A stretch of DNA of 24,114 bases from CAYPEK01 sp964409645 (GTDB lineage Bacteria > UBP15 > UBA6099): assembly GCA_964409645.1 (NCBI GenBank), contig CAYPEK010000064.1:1-24114 (forward strand), read 5' to 3'. Of this stretch, positions 6,534 through 14,411 are shown one piece after another (position 1 is the stretch's first letter; each line of letters begins with the position of its first letter). The position numbers and the translations under genes were made by a program. The notes below the pieces were generated by a model, which made no database searches, was not told the DNA's origin, and saw only the letters and a program-made list of their open reading frames with translations.

Positions 6534-7361
6534 TTAAGGCGATTGGCCTACTGTCTGATTTTGTCTTTTTGTTAATGTCTGGGCTTCAGATACAATAGAT
6601 TTAATGTCCAGATTCACTTTGAAGCTTTTGTTCTTTTTGAATAAAACAAAAAATTCAATATTTCCTTTAGGGCCGGGTAAACTGGAAAAAGTTGCCTTTT
6701 CCGCATACAAAGACAGTTTTTCTGCGCCATCAATGACTTCGTTTACTATATTTTCATGAATAACTGGGTCTCTTACTACTCCGCCTTTGCCTATTCTGTC
6801 GCGCCCGGCTTCAAACTGTGGTTTTACTAATGCGAGAATCGCTCCGTGAGGGGCAAGTAACGCGTAAAGAGCTGGAAAAACCTTCAATAAGGAAATGAAT
6901 GAAACATCAACGGTTATCAAGTCGAAGTGCATACCGAAAAAATCTTCAGGAATTTCTTTAATGTTGATTTTCTCATAAATTTTTACACGTGGATCATTTC
7001 TGAGTTTCATATCGATTTGACCATATCCGACATCGACGGCATATACATTGGACGCACCGTTTTGAAGCAGGCAGTCGGTGAAGCCGCCGGTTGAAGCGCC
7101 GGCGTCAAGCACCGTTAATCCATCAACCGATAGTTCGAATTTCTTTAAGGCGCCTTCAAGTTTATCACCGCCACGGCTAACATATCTGGACCTATTACCG
7201 CGGATTCTGATTTCCACCGATTCTTCAAACATCGAGCCTGCTTTATCAGCGGTTTTGTCAACAATAAGTATTTCGCCGGACATTATAAGAGCCTGAGCTT
7301 TGTGCCTTGTGGGTGCAAAGCCTTTTTCCACAAGTAATATGTCCAGTCTTTTTTTTGCCAT
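6534..7361 (-). CDS. tlyA: TlyA-family rRNA 2'-O-methyltransferase
   Basis: A 275-residue protein with an S4 RNA-binding domain (about 3-62: RLDILLVEKGFAPTRHKAQ) and an RrmJ/FtsJ-type methyltransferase domain. SAM binding is at VLDAGASTGGFTD (about 84-96). The K-D-K-E type catalytic residues are visible in SRGGDKLEGAL, VDVSFISL, LVKPQFE and NIEFFVLF. TlyA methylates ribose 2'-O positions of cytidines in 16S and/or 23S rRNA, which affects capreomycin sensitivity in mycobacteria. The start is ATG at 7361 with only a weak ribosome-binding site. The 163-base gap to the divergent radical SAM gene is A/T-rich, with no promoter I can single out. Confidence 0.93.
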   Translation of the reverse strand: MAKKRLDILLVEKGFAPTRHKAQALIMSGEILIVDKTADKAGSMFEESVEIRIRGNRSRYVSRGGDKLEGALKKFELSVDGLTVLDAGASTGGFTDCLLQNGASNVYAVDVGYGQIDMKLRNDPRVKIYEKINIKEIPEDFFGMHFDLITVDVSFISLLKVFPALYALLAPHGAILALVKPQFEAGRDRIGKGGVVRDPVIHENIVNEVIDGAEKLSLYAEKATFSSLPGPKGNIEFFVLFKKNKSFKVNLDIKSIVSEAQTLTKRQNQTVGQSP

Positions 7362-7524
7362 TAATCAACCAACAGGTCATGCGGCACACTCGCCGCTGAT
7401 AAATGTATATTGCAGTATCTTATCCATGATTTCAAATATAGTTTGACGATAAAAAATAATAAAAAGAATACAAAGATAGATTTAACAGTGGCTTTTAGGC
7501 GGCGCTTTTGATTAAAATATTGTC

Positions 7525-8994
7525 GTGAAAATTTTATTTGCATACATGGGCGCGGAAAATCTCGGAATAGAATATCTGGCTTCAATCGTAAGAAACGCCG
7601 GGCATTCGGCAGAGCTTGCTTTTGATCCAGCATTATTCAACGGTCAGCTTATGTGGGATGTGCCGTTTTTAGCACGGATGTTCGATATTCGGCCTAAAAT
7701 CGTTTCGAAGATATTAACTGAAAAACCTGATTATGTTGCGTACTCATGCTTTACCGGAAATTATCGTTGGGCATTGTCGATCGCCGAAGAGATAAAAAAA
7801 AGTGATCCTGACATAAAAAATTTGTTCGGTGGCGTGCATGTTTCGGCAGTGCCCGAAAAGGTGATTGCTCAAGAATGCGTGGATGCAATCGCGGTGGGAG
7901 AAGCGGATTCGGTCTTTTTAGAATTAATCGAATCGATCGAAAATGATACCGTGCATGTTCCCCCGGGAGTATGGATTAAAAACAGGAATGGAGAAATACG
8001 AAAAGGAATCAATCCGCAATTGCCTGTCGATCTCGACACAATTCCGTATCCGGCAAAGGATTTGTTTTACGACAAGGTTCCTGCTTTGCAGTCTCATTAC
8101 ATGATAATGACGTCGAGAGGATGTCCTTACAATTGCACATATTGTTATAAAAGCCTTTCAGCGTATTCTCAGGAAGGTGTAAATCCTATTAGGAGAAGAT
8201 CGGTTGAAAATGTAATTGGAGAACTCGTTGAAGCGAAAGAAAAGTGGAATTTGAAGATCGTGGTTTTCAGAGATGATGTGTTCACGCTTCAAAAGAAATG
8301 GCTACGTGAGTTTTGCCATGAATATAAGGAGCGGATCGACCTGCCTTTTTTTTGTTATACACATCCCGCGGCGCTCGATAGTGAGACGGCTGACCTGATA
8401 AAAGAGAGCGGTTGTTTTTTTGTTACTATGGGAATCCAGTCTGTTGATGAAAAACAAAGAAGAGAGGTATTGAACAGAAACTACACGAACGAACAAGTGA
8501 AAAGAAGTATGGATTTGTTGAAAAGCAGAAAAATAGTAGTGTCAGTGGATCATATTATCGGTTTGCCCGGCGATACGCCCGAGAACATGAAGAATGCCCT
8601 TGCATTTTATAACGAAATCAGGCCAGACAGATTGTTGACTTTTTGGCTGACTTACTATCCCGGGACTGAAATAATGGAGAAAGCGTTAAAGGCGGGATTG
8701 ATAACGGCGGAGGATAAGGAACGAATCGAAGATGGGTATGGCGGCCACAGATACAGTGGAGGCGGAGCCTCAAAAATCTCTAATCCTATAAAGCGCTTTC
8801 CTTTCTTTTTTGCGTTGATCCCATTGTTCGGACAAAAACTTACACGAATTTTATTCAAGGCAGGTTTTGAGAAAATATGTCCATCCTCTTATGCAGCTCA
8901 TAATATTTTATTGTCTCTGAAGGCTCTGATTTCCGGTGACACTTTTTTCAAATACAACATAAAATATTTACTTGCGAAGAAAAAAGTGCCGTGA
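7525..8994 (+). CDS. B12-binding-type radical SAM protein
   Basis: A 489-residue protein. Residues 1-135 form a cobalamin-binding-like Rossmann domain (MKILFAYMGAENLGIEYLAS, FGGVHVSAVPEKV, AVGEAD), without a DxHxxG histidine motif, so corrinoid binding may be of the base-off, ligand-free kind or lost. The radical SAM core follows with C200-x3-C204-x2-C207 in SRGCPYNCTYC, which binds the 4Fe-4S cluster. The C-terminal 100 residues are unusual, with a Gly-rich YGGHRYSGGGAS segment and a hydrophobic helix. Families of this layout modify lipids, tetrapyrroles, antibiotics or RNA; the substrate cannot be deduced here. The start is GTG at 7525, chosen because family members begin with MKILF; an ATG at 7543 is the alternative. 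Confidence 0.88.
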   Translation: MKILFAYMGAENLGIEYLASIVRNAGHSAELAFDPALFNGQLMWDVPFLARMFDIRPKIVSKILTEKPDYVAYSCFTGNYRWALSIAEEIKKSDPDIKNLFGGVHVSAVPEKVIAQECVDAIAVGEADSVFLELIESIENDTVHVPPGVWIKNRNGEIRKGINPQLPVDLDTIPYPAKDLFYDKVPALQSHYMIMTSRGCPYNCTYCYKSLSAYSQEGVNPIRRRSVENVIGELVEAKEKWNLKIVVFRDDVFTLQKKWLREFCHEYKERIDLPFFCYTHPAALDSETADLIKESGCFFVTMGIQSVDEKQRREVLNRNYTNEQVKRSMDLLKSRKIVVSVDHIIGLPGDTPENMKNALAFYNEIRPDRLLTFWLTYYPGTEIMEKALKAGLITAEDKERIEDGYGGHRYSGGGASKISNPIKRFPFFFALIPLFGQKLTRILFKAGFEKICPSSYAAHNILLSLKALISGDTFFKYNIKYLLAKKKVP

Positions 8995-9026
8995 AATAAG
9001 CAAAAATATGAAGATTGTTAATAATT

Positions 9027-9065
9027 TCACAAAGTAGCACCCCGAGTTTGTGATTAATGTTTGTT
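9027..9065 (+). terminator. Possible terminator after the radical SAM gene
   Basis: TCACAAA (9027-9033) and TTTGTGA (9047-9053) form a perfect 7-bp stem with a 13-base loop, followed by a T-rich but interrupted tail. The stem is A/T-rich, so it is weak. It could alternatively be an operator for the promoter that begins 16 bases further on. Confidence 0.35.
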
Positions 9066-9068
9066 TTC

Positions 9069-9096
9069 TTGACTGCGATTTTAAATTTCATAAAAT
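9069..9096 (+). promoter_or_regulatory. Promoter of the ANTAR regulator gene
   Basis: TTGACT (9069-9074), a 16-base spacer and TAAAAT (9091-9096). It would give an A/T-rich leader of about 90 bases before the ATG at 9193, in which I see no stable structure. Confidence 0.55.
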
Positions 9097-9192
9097 TAGG
9101 CTAGATATTGTGAGAAAAAAGGTTTGTGCTTAATATATTAGAGATAGTTTGTTATTGTGGATAGTTTTATAAATTGATAAATTTAAACAATT

Positions 9193-9801
9193 ATGAAGCC
9201 GGAAATTTATAAAGAGCTAAATAACACTTCAGTTCTTGTCGTTGACGACGACAGAGATTTTGCTGAAGTGTTACGCGACCAGCTTGAAGAGATCGGCCTG
9301 AAAGTTGTAGGGGTTGCGAACAATGGGTCACAGGCTATTAGGATGGCGGAGGAGTTGGACCCCACACTTGTTATATTGGACATAAGGCTAGGGGACCCGG
9401 CGATGGACGGTATTGAAGTGGCGATGAAAATAAATGCCGTTGAACCGAGGCCGATCATATTTCTGTCCGCTTTTCACGAACATGAATATGTGGAACGCGC
9501 GTCGCTTGCCGGAGTGTTCACATATCTTGTTAAACCGATTTCAATCGACAAGATGGTTCCTTCAATAGTGCTTACATTGGACAGATTTAAGGAAATGATT
9601 TCTCTGAAGGCAACAGTTGACGATATGCGTGAAAGTCTTGCAAACAGAAAGATCATTGAGCAGGCCAAAGGGCTTTTGATGCAGAAAAAGAGTATGACCG
9701 AGCAAGAAGCTTATTCATCGATAAGAGCGAAAAGTCAGGAAGAAAACAAACCGATGGTTGACATTGCGCAAGCAATATTGATATTGGAAGATTTGCTTTA
9801 A
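9193..9801 (+). CDS. Response regulator with ANTAR RNA-binding output domain
   Basis: A 202-residue two-domain protein. The receiver (about 12-125) has the acidic triplet VVDDD (17-20), phospho-acceptor D63, switch residue S92 and K114. A helical linker leads to an ANTAR domain (about 145-200) with the classic LANRKIIEQAKGLLMQKKSM helix and the IAQAILILEDLL end. ANTAR proteins of the AmiR/NasT/EutV type bind paired hairpins in nascent RNA when activated and prevent transcription termination. No kinase is encoded nearby. The 177 bases that follow are rich in hairpins and precede two small genes, so a local RNA target is plausible. The DDR in D64-R66 and the MDG insertion are as in NasT relatives. 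Confidence 0.93.
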   Translation: MKPEIYKELNNTSVLVVDDDRDFAEVLRDQLEEIGLKVVGVANNGSQAIRMAEELDPTLVILDIRLGDPAMDGIEVAMKINAVEPRPIIFLSAFHEHEYVERASLAGVFTYLVKPISIDKMVPSIVLTLDRFKEMISLKATVDDMRESLANRKIIEQAKGLLMQKKSMTEQEAYSSIRAKSQEENKPMVDIAQAILILEDLL

Positions 9802-9821
9802 GGTTTTTTTGTTTTTTTGAG

Positions 9822-9961
9822 GTCCGGCATAGCATGCTGAAGATGGCGGACTAGGCGATGAAGCCTTCCGGATCTGTATTATAAAATAAGAGGTATGATT
9901 GCCGGGAGAGCTTGCTATTGTTTCATATTAATGTCTCCAAAAAAAGTGGAAATCAACCTCT
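9822..9961 (+). promoter_or_regulatory. Structured RNA leader between the ANTAR gene and the next gene
   Basis: Three stems can be drawn. (1) GTCCG-g-CAT (9822-9830) pairs with ATG-g-CGGAC (9843-9851): 8 bp with one G-G mismatch and a 12-base loop. (2) AGGC (9853-9856) pairs with GCCT (9863-9866) around the hexaloop GATGAA. (3) AGAGGT-a-TGATT (9889-9900) pairs with AATCAACCTCT (9951-9961): 11 bp with one bulged A, enclosing GGAGA (9905-9909) with TCTCC (9934-9938). The third stem ends six bases before the GGGGG ribosome-binding site of the gene at 9979. Stem pairing is read directly; a regulatory role is inferred. The tandem hairpins recall ANTAR targets but only one has a hexaloop, with G rather than A at its first position. 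Confidence 0.45.
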
Positions 9962-9978
9962 AAGATGGGGGTATTGTA

Positions 9979-10284
9979 TTGAAAAGGAAAACGAGTCAAG
10001 AGCCGGCAAAACCTGTCGAAATGCACATCGAACCAATTAAGAAAAGAATCAGAGCGGAATGCCCGGATGTTGAAATCAGTGTGCTTGCAAGTTCTCGAGA
10101 TAATGTGGGAGGAGTCCTTTATGTGAGAAATGTCCCGACGGAACTTGTCAGCCGGATAAGGGTTTCAACCGAGTATATTATGGTACCTCTCGACGATCTT
10201 CCCGACACGGACATTCTTATTGTCCCCCTTCCCGACAGGCTGGATGCGTTTCCGGAAAGGGTGCCAGTCAGTAATTTTATTTGA
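9979..10284 (+). CDS. Unrecognised 101-residue protein
   Basis: I do not recognise the family. The first 14 residues are basic and polar. Then comes a helix (MHIEPIKKRIRAE), a strand (VEISVLAS), a second strand (GGVLYVRNVP), a helix (ELVSRIRVS) and two further strands (YIMVPLD, DILIVPLP), so a compact alpha/beta domain is likely. There is no signal peptide, cysteine cluster or membrane span. The start is TTG at 9979 with GGGGG seven bases upstream; the next in-frame ATG (10021) would cut into the first helix. It lies 15 bases before a receiver gene, so the two are surely co-transcribed and may work together. The ANTAR gene upstream suggests regulated expression. Confidence 0.7.
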   Translation: MKRKTSQEPAKPVEMHIEPIKKRIRAECPDVEISVLASSRDNVGGVLYVRNVPTELVSRIRVSTEYIMVPLDDLPDTDILIVPLPDRLDAFPERVPVSNFI

Positions 10285-10299
10285 TTAGGAGTTTTTTAG

Positions 10300-10716
10300 A
10301 TGGAAGAGTTTGTTAAGGTGCTTATTGCCGACGACGACGACGATTTTCGAGAGATGCTCGGAGGTTTTCTTTCAGGAGAAGGGTATTCTGTTGTTGAGGC
10401 TTGTGACGGCGCGGATGTGTTCGATACGGTTCTGAACGAAATGCCCGATATAGTGCTTCTCGATGTAATGTTGCCGTCGAAAAACGGATTCGATATTTGC
10501 CGTGACATAAAAACTGATAAAAGGACAAAAAAAAGTAATGTAATTATGTTGACTGTCAAAGACGGTCTTCCCGACAAGTTGTCTGGTTATGTCGCGGGTG
10601 CTCAGAGATATTTATGCAAGCCGTGTACTTTAGAGGATATAGGCGACTGTCTGCGCGCTGTTCTCAGACAACGACGACTCACTCATCTTCAACACGATCA
10701 GGATATCCAGAATTAG
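10300..10716 (+). CDS. Stand-alone response regulator receiver (CheY-like)
   Basis: A 138-residue receiver without an output domain. The acidic run D11-D15 contains the metal-binding pair, D55 is the phospho-acceptor (IVLLDVMLP), T85 the switch residue and K107 the conserved lysine (YLCKPC). The C-terminal 20 residues form a basic tail (LRQRRLTHLQ). The start has a weak site (AGGAG about 10 bases upstream). It follows the unknown 101-residue gene closely and converges on nadE with a 37-base gap that shows no terminator. It shares the unusual KLSxxVAGAxR segment with the receiver at 1275-1700. Confidence 0.88.
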   Translation: MEEFVKVLIADDDDDFREMLGGFLSGEGYSVVEACDGADVFDTVLNEMPDIVLLDVMLPSKNGFDICRDIKTDKRTKKSNVIMLTVKDGLPDKLSGYVAGAQRYLCKPCTLEDIGDCLRAVLRQRRLTHLQHDQDIQN

Positions 10717-10753
10717 CTGCGACGATTCTATTGTAAAAATCATTTATAAAAAC

Positions 10754-12487
10754 TCAGAAACCTTCTTTCGAAAACATACCGTATTTATTCGTGATGGGCA
10801 TTCTGCGATCTCGTCCGAAGGCTTTTGGAGTTATTTTAACGCCGGGCGGCGCTTGCCTTCTTTTGTACTCGCTAAGATCGATCATTCTTATAACGTCATT
10901 TACCACATCTGAGTCGTAACCTGCCGCGATGATGTCTTCTTTCGATTTGTCATCTTCGACGTACAGATGAATGATGGAGTCCAACAGCGGGTACGGCGGC
11001 AATGAGTCTTCGTCTTTTTGATCTGGACGGAGCTCGGCCGTGGGAGGCCGTTCTATTGTGCTGACCGGAATAAGCTCACGGCCAATCTTTTCATTCACAT
11101 AATATGAAAGTTTGTAAACCATAGTTTTCGGGACGTCTTTTATGACAGCAAATCCGCCGGCCATGTCTCCATATAACGTGCAGTATCCGACTGCTGTTTC
11201 GCTTTTGTTGCCTGTTGTCAAAACAAGCCAGCCGAATTTGTTGGATAGAGCCATCAGGATATTTCCACGTATTCTGGCCTGTAAGTTTTCTTTTTCCAAA
11301 CCGGATTTTCCGGGGCCGAGTGATTCTCCGAGTTCGCTATAGTACGACCCGAGAATTTCCGATATCGGAACTTTGTACAGCTTAATATCAAGATTCTCCG
11401 CGAGTTTTTCAGCATCTGACAGTGTGCCGTCGGAGGTGAATTCCGACGGCATTGTAACGCCGATTACGTTTTCTTTGCCGAAAGCATCGACAGCTATGCA
11501 CGCTGTCAGTGCTGAATCGATCCCTCCACTCAATCCTATTAAAACCTTCTTAAATCCGTTTTTTGTTATATAGTCGCGGGTGCCTAAGACGATGGCTTTG
11601 TATATTTCATCCACTTTTTCCATTTTCGCGCAAATCGGACACTGATTGATGTTACGCTTCGTATCCGATTTGATCTTTGAAGGCACAATTACAATTCCCG
11701 GGTGTTGCGAGGCAACAACAGTCGAATGCTTGCTTTCGTCTTTTTCCCGCAACGGTAAATCAATCGTTACGATGTTTTCATCAAATCTTGGGGAAGAGCA
11801 AATCATTGTTCCATCCGGATTTGCAACAATGGCTCCGCCGTCAAAAACCAGTTCGTCCTGACCGCCTAATAGATTTGTGTAACATACATAGGCTTTTGAT
11901 CGCCGGGCGAGCCCGCAAACAAGACTCTCTCTGATTTCTATTTTTCCTGCGTGAAAAGGTGAGGCTGAGATGTTTACTATAATTTCAGCGCCGTTTTTTA
12001 TCGCGCCCTTTTCAGGGACACCTTCGGACACCCAGATATCTTCGCAAATGGTAACAGCGATAATCGTGTCGTTCAATTTAATGGCAAGGGGTTTCGAGCC
12101 TTGAGTAAAGTACCTCTTTTCATCGAACACGCCATAGTTCGGCAATTCTATTTTGTCGTAATATGCTTGCAGGTTTCCGTCTGAAATAACCGCCGCCGAG
12201 TTATGAACCAAGCCATTATCATCAACTCTTGCATATCCGACGATTGCGCATATATCTTTGGTAAAAGGCAACAGGTGGTCTATTGCGCGCAGACTATCAT
12301 TAGGAAATGAAGGACGAAGGAGAAGGTCTTCCGGCGGATAACCGCAAAGTGCAAGTTCCGGGAAGGCGATGATGTCAGATTCAAGCTCTTTTGCCTGTCG
12401 AATCGAATCAGCGATCTTGGAAATATTACCTTTGAAATCACCAAGGATGGGATTAATTTGTGAAAGTGATATTCTTAATATATTCAT
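10754..12487 (-). CDS. nadE: Glutamine-dependent NAD+ synthetase
   Basis: A 577-residue two-domain enzyme that amidates nicotinic acid adenine dinucleotide to NAD+, using glutamine and ATP. The N-terminal glutaminase (nitrilase fold, about 1-265) shows the E-K-C triad at E44 (FPELAL), K112 (YDKIELPNYGVFDE) and C148 (TICEDIW). The synthetase domain (about 290-577) has the PP-loop SGGIDS at 320-325 and the GNKSE and DxxP segments expected. A CPIC pair (283-286) sits in the linker between domains. The length is typical of bacterial glutamine-dependent forms. The start is ATG at 12487, with no recognisable Shine-Dalgarno sequence. The 287-base divergent gap to the NrpR gene is A/T-rich with several weak promoter-like pairs on the minus strand, such as TTGCAA-17-TATTGT. 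Confidence 0.95.
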   Translation of the reverse strand: MNILRISLSQINPILGDFKGNISKIADSIRQAKELESDIIAFPELALCGYPPEDLLLRPSFPNDSLRAIDHLLPFTKDICAIVGYARVDDNGLVHNSAAVISDGNLQAYYDKIELPNYGVFDEKRYFTQGSKPLAIKLNDTIIAVTICEDIWVSEGVPEKGAIKNGAEIIVNISASPFHAGKIEIRESLVCGLARRSKAYVCYTNLLGGQDELVFDGGAIVANPDGTMICSSPRFDENIVTIDLPLREKDESKHSTVVASQHPGIVIVPSKIKSDTKRNINQCPICAKMEKVDEIYKAIVLGTRDYITKNGFKKVLIGLSGGIDSALTACIAVDAFGKENVIGVTMPSEFTSDGTLSDAEKLAENLDIKLYKVPISEILGSYYSELGESLGPGKSGLEKENLQARIRGNILMALSNKFGWLVLTTGNKSETAVGYCTLYGDMAGGFAVIKDVPKTMVYKLSYYVNEKIGRELIPVSTIERPPTAELRPDQKDEDSLPPYPLLDSIIHLYVEDDKSKEDIIAAGYDSDVVNDVIRMIDLSEYKRRQAPPGVKITPKAFGRDRRMPITNKYGMFSKEGF

Positions 12488-12743
12488 CGTTTTATCTATC
12501 TATAATTCTAGTTATTTAAGGCCCATAAAAATTAGTATTTAACCACAAATTTATCATACATACAATAAATATTATTCTTTTAACTTGCAACAAACATCCG
12601 AAAACAAAGATAACCACGAGTAACAAGAAAACGTCGTAAAAGGAAACGGCAATATTCTATGGTATTGTGTCTTGCGCTGAACAGAATTTTTTATCTGTAC
12701 AAATAAAAAATTAGATATTAAAATTATGATGGGTGTGTAATAT

Positions 12744-12757
12744 CGGCAATCTTGCCG
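12744..12757. promoter_or_regulatory. Perfect inverted repeat upstream of the NrpR gene
   Basis: CGGCAA-TC-TTGCCG is a perfect 6+6 inverted repeat with a 2-base centre, ending six bases before the GGGG ribosome-binding site of the ATG at 12775. The two-base centre makes it a poor RNA hairpin but a good dimer-binding site. It could serve autorepression by NrpR, though it does not match the GGAA-N6-TTCC operator known from methanogens. Confidence 0.4.
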
Positions 12758-12774
12758 TTAAAGGGGTGATGGTG

Positions 12775-13785
12775 ATGTATGAGCGGAGCAAGAAGCTTGA
12801 AAATGAAATCCTCAAAATTCTAAAAAAGTCAGCCAAACCCGTAGGAAGCACTTTTATTACGGAAGAACTTGCGGTTGCCGGTATTGATACTAATGAACGT
12901 ACAGTTAGATTTCACCTCCGGAGAATGGATGAGGAAGGTCTGACCAGAAAGGTGTCTCGACGAACCGGAAGGGTCATTTCCGAGAAGGGGGCGACTCATC
13001 TTGAAGGCGTCAATATCATGGGACGTCTAGGTTTCATTGTGTCCAAGATTGACGGACTCAGTTACAACATGGATTTTGATTTTTCTAAAGGCGAAGGAAT
13101 GGTGGTGATGAACTACTCGATTATTCCTTCGGAGTTTCTGCTGCGCGCGTTGGATGAAATAGAGATTGCTTTCGGAGCCGGCCTTGGAATGGGCAGGTTG
13201 GCTTTGATCAAAGGCGCCGGTGAAAGGATTGGGAATACAGTTGTTCCGGAAGGCAAGGTCGGTATAGGAACAATATGCAGTGTTACCTTAAATGGTGTAT
13301 TACTTAAACAAGGGATTCCGGTTCTCTCGCGCTTCGGGTGTTTGTTAAGACTTGAAAAAGGGCAACCGGTTTGCTTCACGGAAATGGTTGATTATTTAGG
13401 AACAACAGTGGACCCTCTGGAAGTTTTTCTGAAGGCGGGAATGACGAGTGTGGGAGAAGCGGCGCGTGGTCGCAGCGGAGTGATAGGTGCAAGCTTCAGG
13501 GAAATTCCGATTGTTGCCGGAGGCGGACTCGACGGGATACACAAAAGGCTTGAACGACTCGGTTTGGGAGGAATTATTTCAGTAGGCAAACCGAATCAGC
13601 CGCTTTTGAATATGCCGGTCAATGAAGGAATGATAGGTATCGCGGTAGTGGGCGGACTTAATCCGATTGCGGCTGTTTATGAAATGGGAATTCCCACAGA
13701 GAGCGCCGCGCTTCATTCCCTTGCAAGCTACAGCGAGCTTGAGAACTTTGAGAAGCTTCGCTCGCACGCAATGGAACTTTTATGA
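12775..13785 (+). CDS. NrpR-like transcriptional repressor (wHTH plus one NRD domain)
   Basis: A 336-residue protein. The N-terminal winged helix (about 1-65: NEILKILKKSAKPVGSTFI, NERTVRFHLRRMDEEGLTRK) is followed by a single DUF128/NRD effector domain (about 75-330) with the Gly-rich segments VGIGTICSVTLNGVLL, VGEAARGRSGVIGASFREIP and EGMIGIAVVGGLNPIAAV. NrpR is the nitrogen-assimilation repressor of methanogenic archaea, released by 2-oxoglutarate. Methanogen forms often carry two NRD domains; this one has one. I chose ATG 12775, with GGGG eight bases upstream, over a GTG at 12733 that would read through the inverted repeat. No nitrogen-assimilation gene is in the window, so the ligand and targets here are open. 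It precedes the sigma factor by 38 bases. Confidence 0.88.
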   Translation: MYERSKKLENEILKILKKSAKPVGSTFITEELAVAGIDTNERTVRFHLRRMDEEGLTRKVSRRTGRVISEKGATHLEGVNIMGRLGFIVSKIDGLSYNMDFDFSKGEGMVVMNYSIIPSEFLLRALDEIEIAFGAGLGMGRLALIKGAGERIGNTVVPEGKVGIGTICSVTLNGVLLKQGIPVLSRFGCLLRLEKGQPVCFTEMVDYLGTTVDPLEVFLKAGMTSVGEAARGRSGVIGASFREIPIVAGGGLDGIHKRLERLGLGGIISVGKPNQPLLNMPVNEGMIGIAVVGGLNPIAAVYEMGIPTESAALHSLASYSELENFEKLRSHAMELL

Positions 13786-13823
13786 TATATTAATGAGAGT
13801 ATCTGATGATGAGAGGATGAGGG

Positions 13824-14411
13824 ATGTCCGATCAGGATAAAAAAAGTGTGTTCGAGGATATGGCCTTGCCTTATCTTGATATTCTGTATGGAACCGCGCT
13901 TAGGCTGACTCATGCTCCTGCGGACGCTGAAGATTTGGTTCAGGAAACATATCTTAAAGCATACAGGGCTTTCGATCAGTTTGAAACCGGCACCAACTTC
14001 AAAGCGTGGATTTTCAAAATTCTCACAAATAATTTCAATAACAAATATAAAAAAGACAAAAGAACTCCCGAATCCCTGAGTATTGAAGACACACCTGACT
14101 TTTATTTGTATGACAAAGTCAGTGACTTGAATGTTTCCGGAGAAGAGAATCCGGAAAGGGAATTTCTTAAAAAATTCATTCCCGACATAATAAAAAAAGC
14201 GGTTCAGGACCTTTCTTCCGAGTATCGCATGGTGTTCATACTTGCGGATGTAAACGGTTTTTCGTATGAAGAAATTGCAGCTATTCTTGATGTAAATATT
14301 GGAACGGTAAAATCAAGACTATTCAGGGCTAGGCGGATGCTTCAGAGGGCTCTCTGGGAATATGCAAAAGATGAAGGGATCGTCAAAGGGGAGAAAGAGG
14401 TTATTAATTAA
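13824..14411 (+). CDS. ECF-type RNA polymerase sigma factor
   Basis: A 195-residue sigma factor with region 2 (about 10-75: YLDILYGTALRLTHAPADAE, LVQETYLKAYRAF, FKAWIFKILTN) and region 4 (about 130-180: LSSEYRMVFILADVNGFSYE, then VNIGTVKSRLFRARRMLQRAL). The 60-residue spacer between them is longer and more acidic than in minimal ECF factors. The ATG has GAGGATGAGGG upstream. There is no anti-sigma gene next to it; instead the CcdA gene follows after 99 bases. The thiol-disulfide group downstream suggests an envelope-stress or redox role, by analogy with SigR/RpoE-type factors, but this is inference. Confidence 0.93.
   Translation: MSDQDKKSVFEDMALPYLDILYGTALRLTHAPADAEDLVQETYLKAYRAFDQFETGTNFKAWIFKILTNNFNNKYKKDKRTPESLSIEDTPDFYLYDKVSDLNVSGEENPEREFLKKFIPDIIKKAVQDLSSEYRMVFILADVNGFSYEEIAAILDVNIGTVKSRLFRARRMLQRALWEYAKDEGIVKGEKEVIN

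Noticed and set aside
9853..9866. Canonical ANTAR hexaloop hairpin
   Set aside because: The loop GATGAA has G at position 4 but G, not A, at position 1, and the neighbouring hairpin has a 12-base loop, so it does not meet the known two-hexaloop pattern; kept only as a candidate divergent target.
12650..12670. GGAAACGGCAATATTC as an NrpR-type operator
   Set aside because: The two halves do not fit the GGAA-N6-TTCC spacing and sequence known from methanogens.
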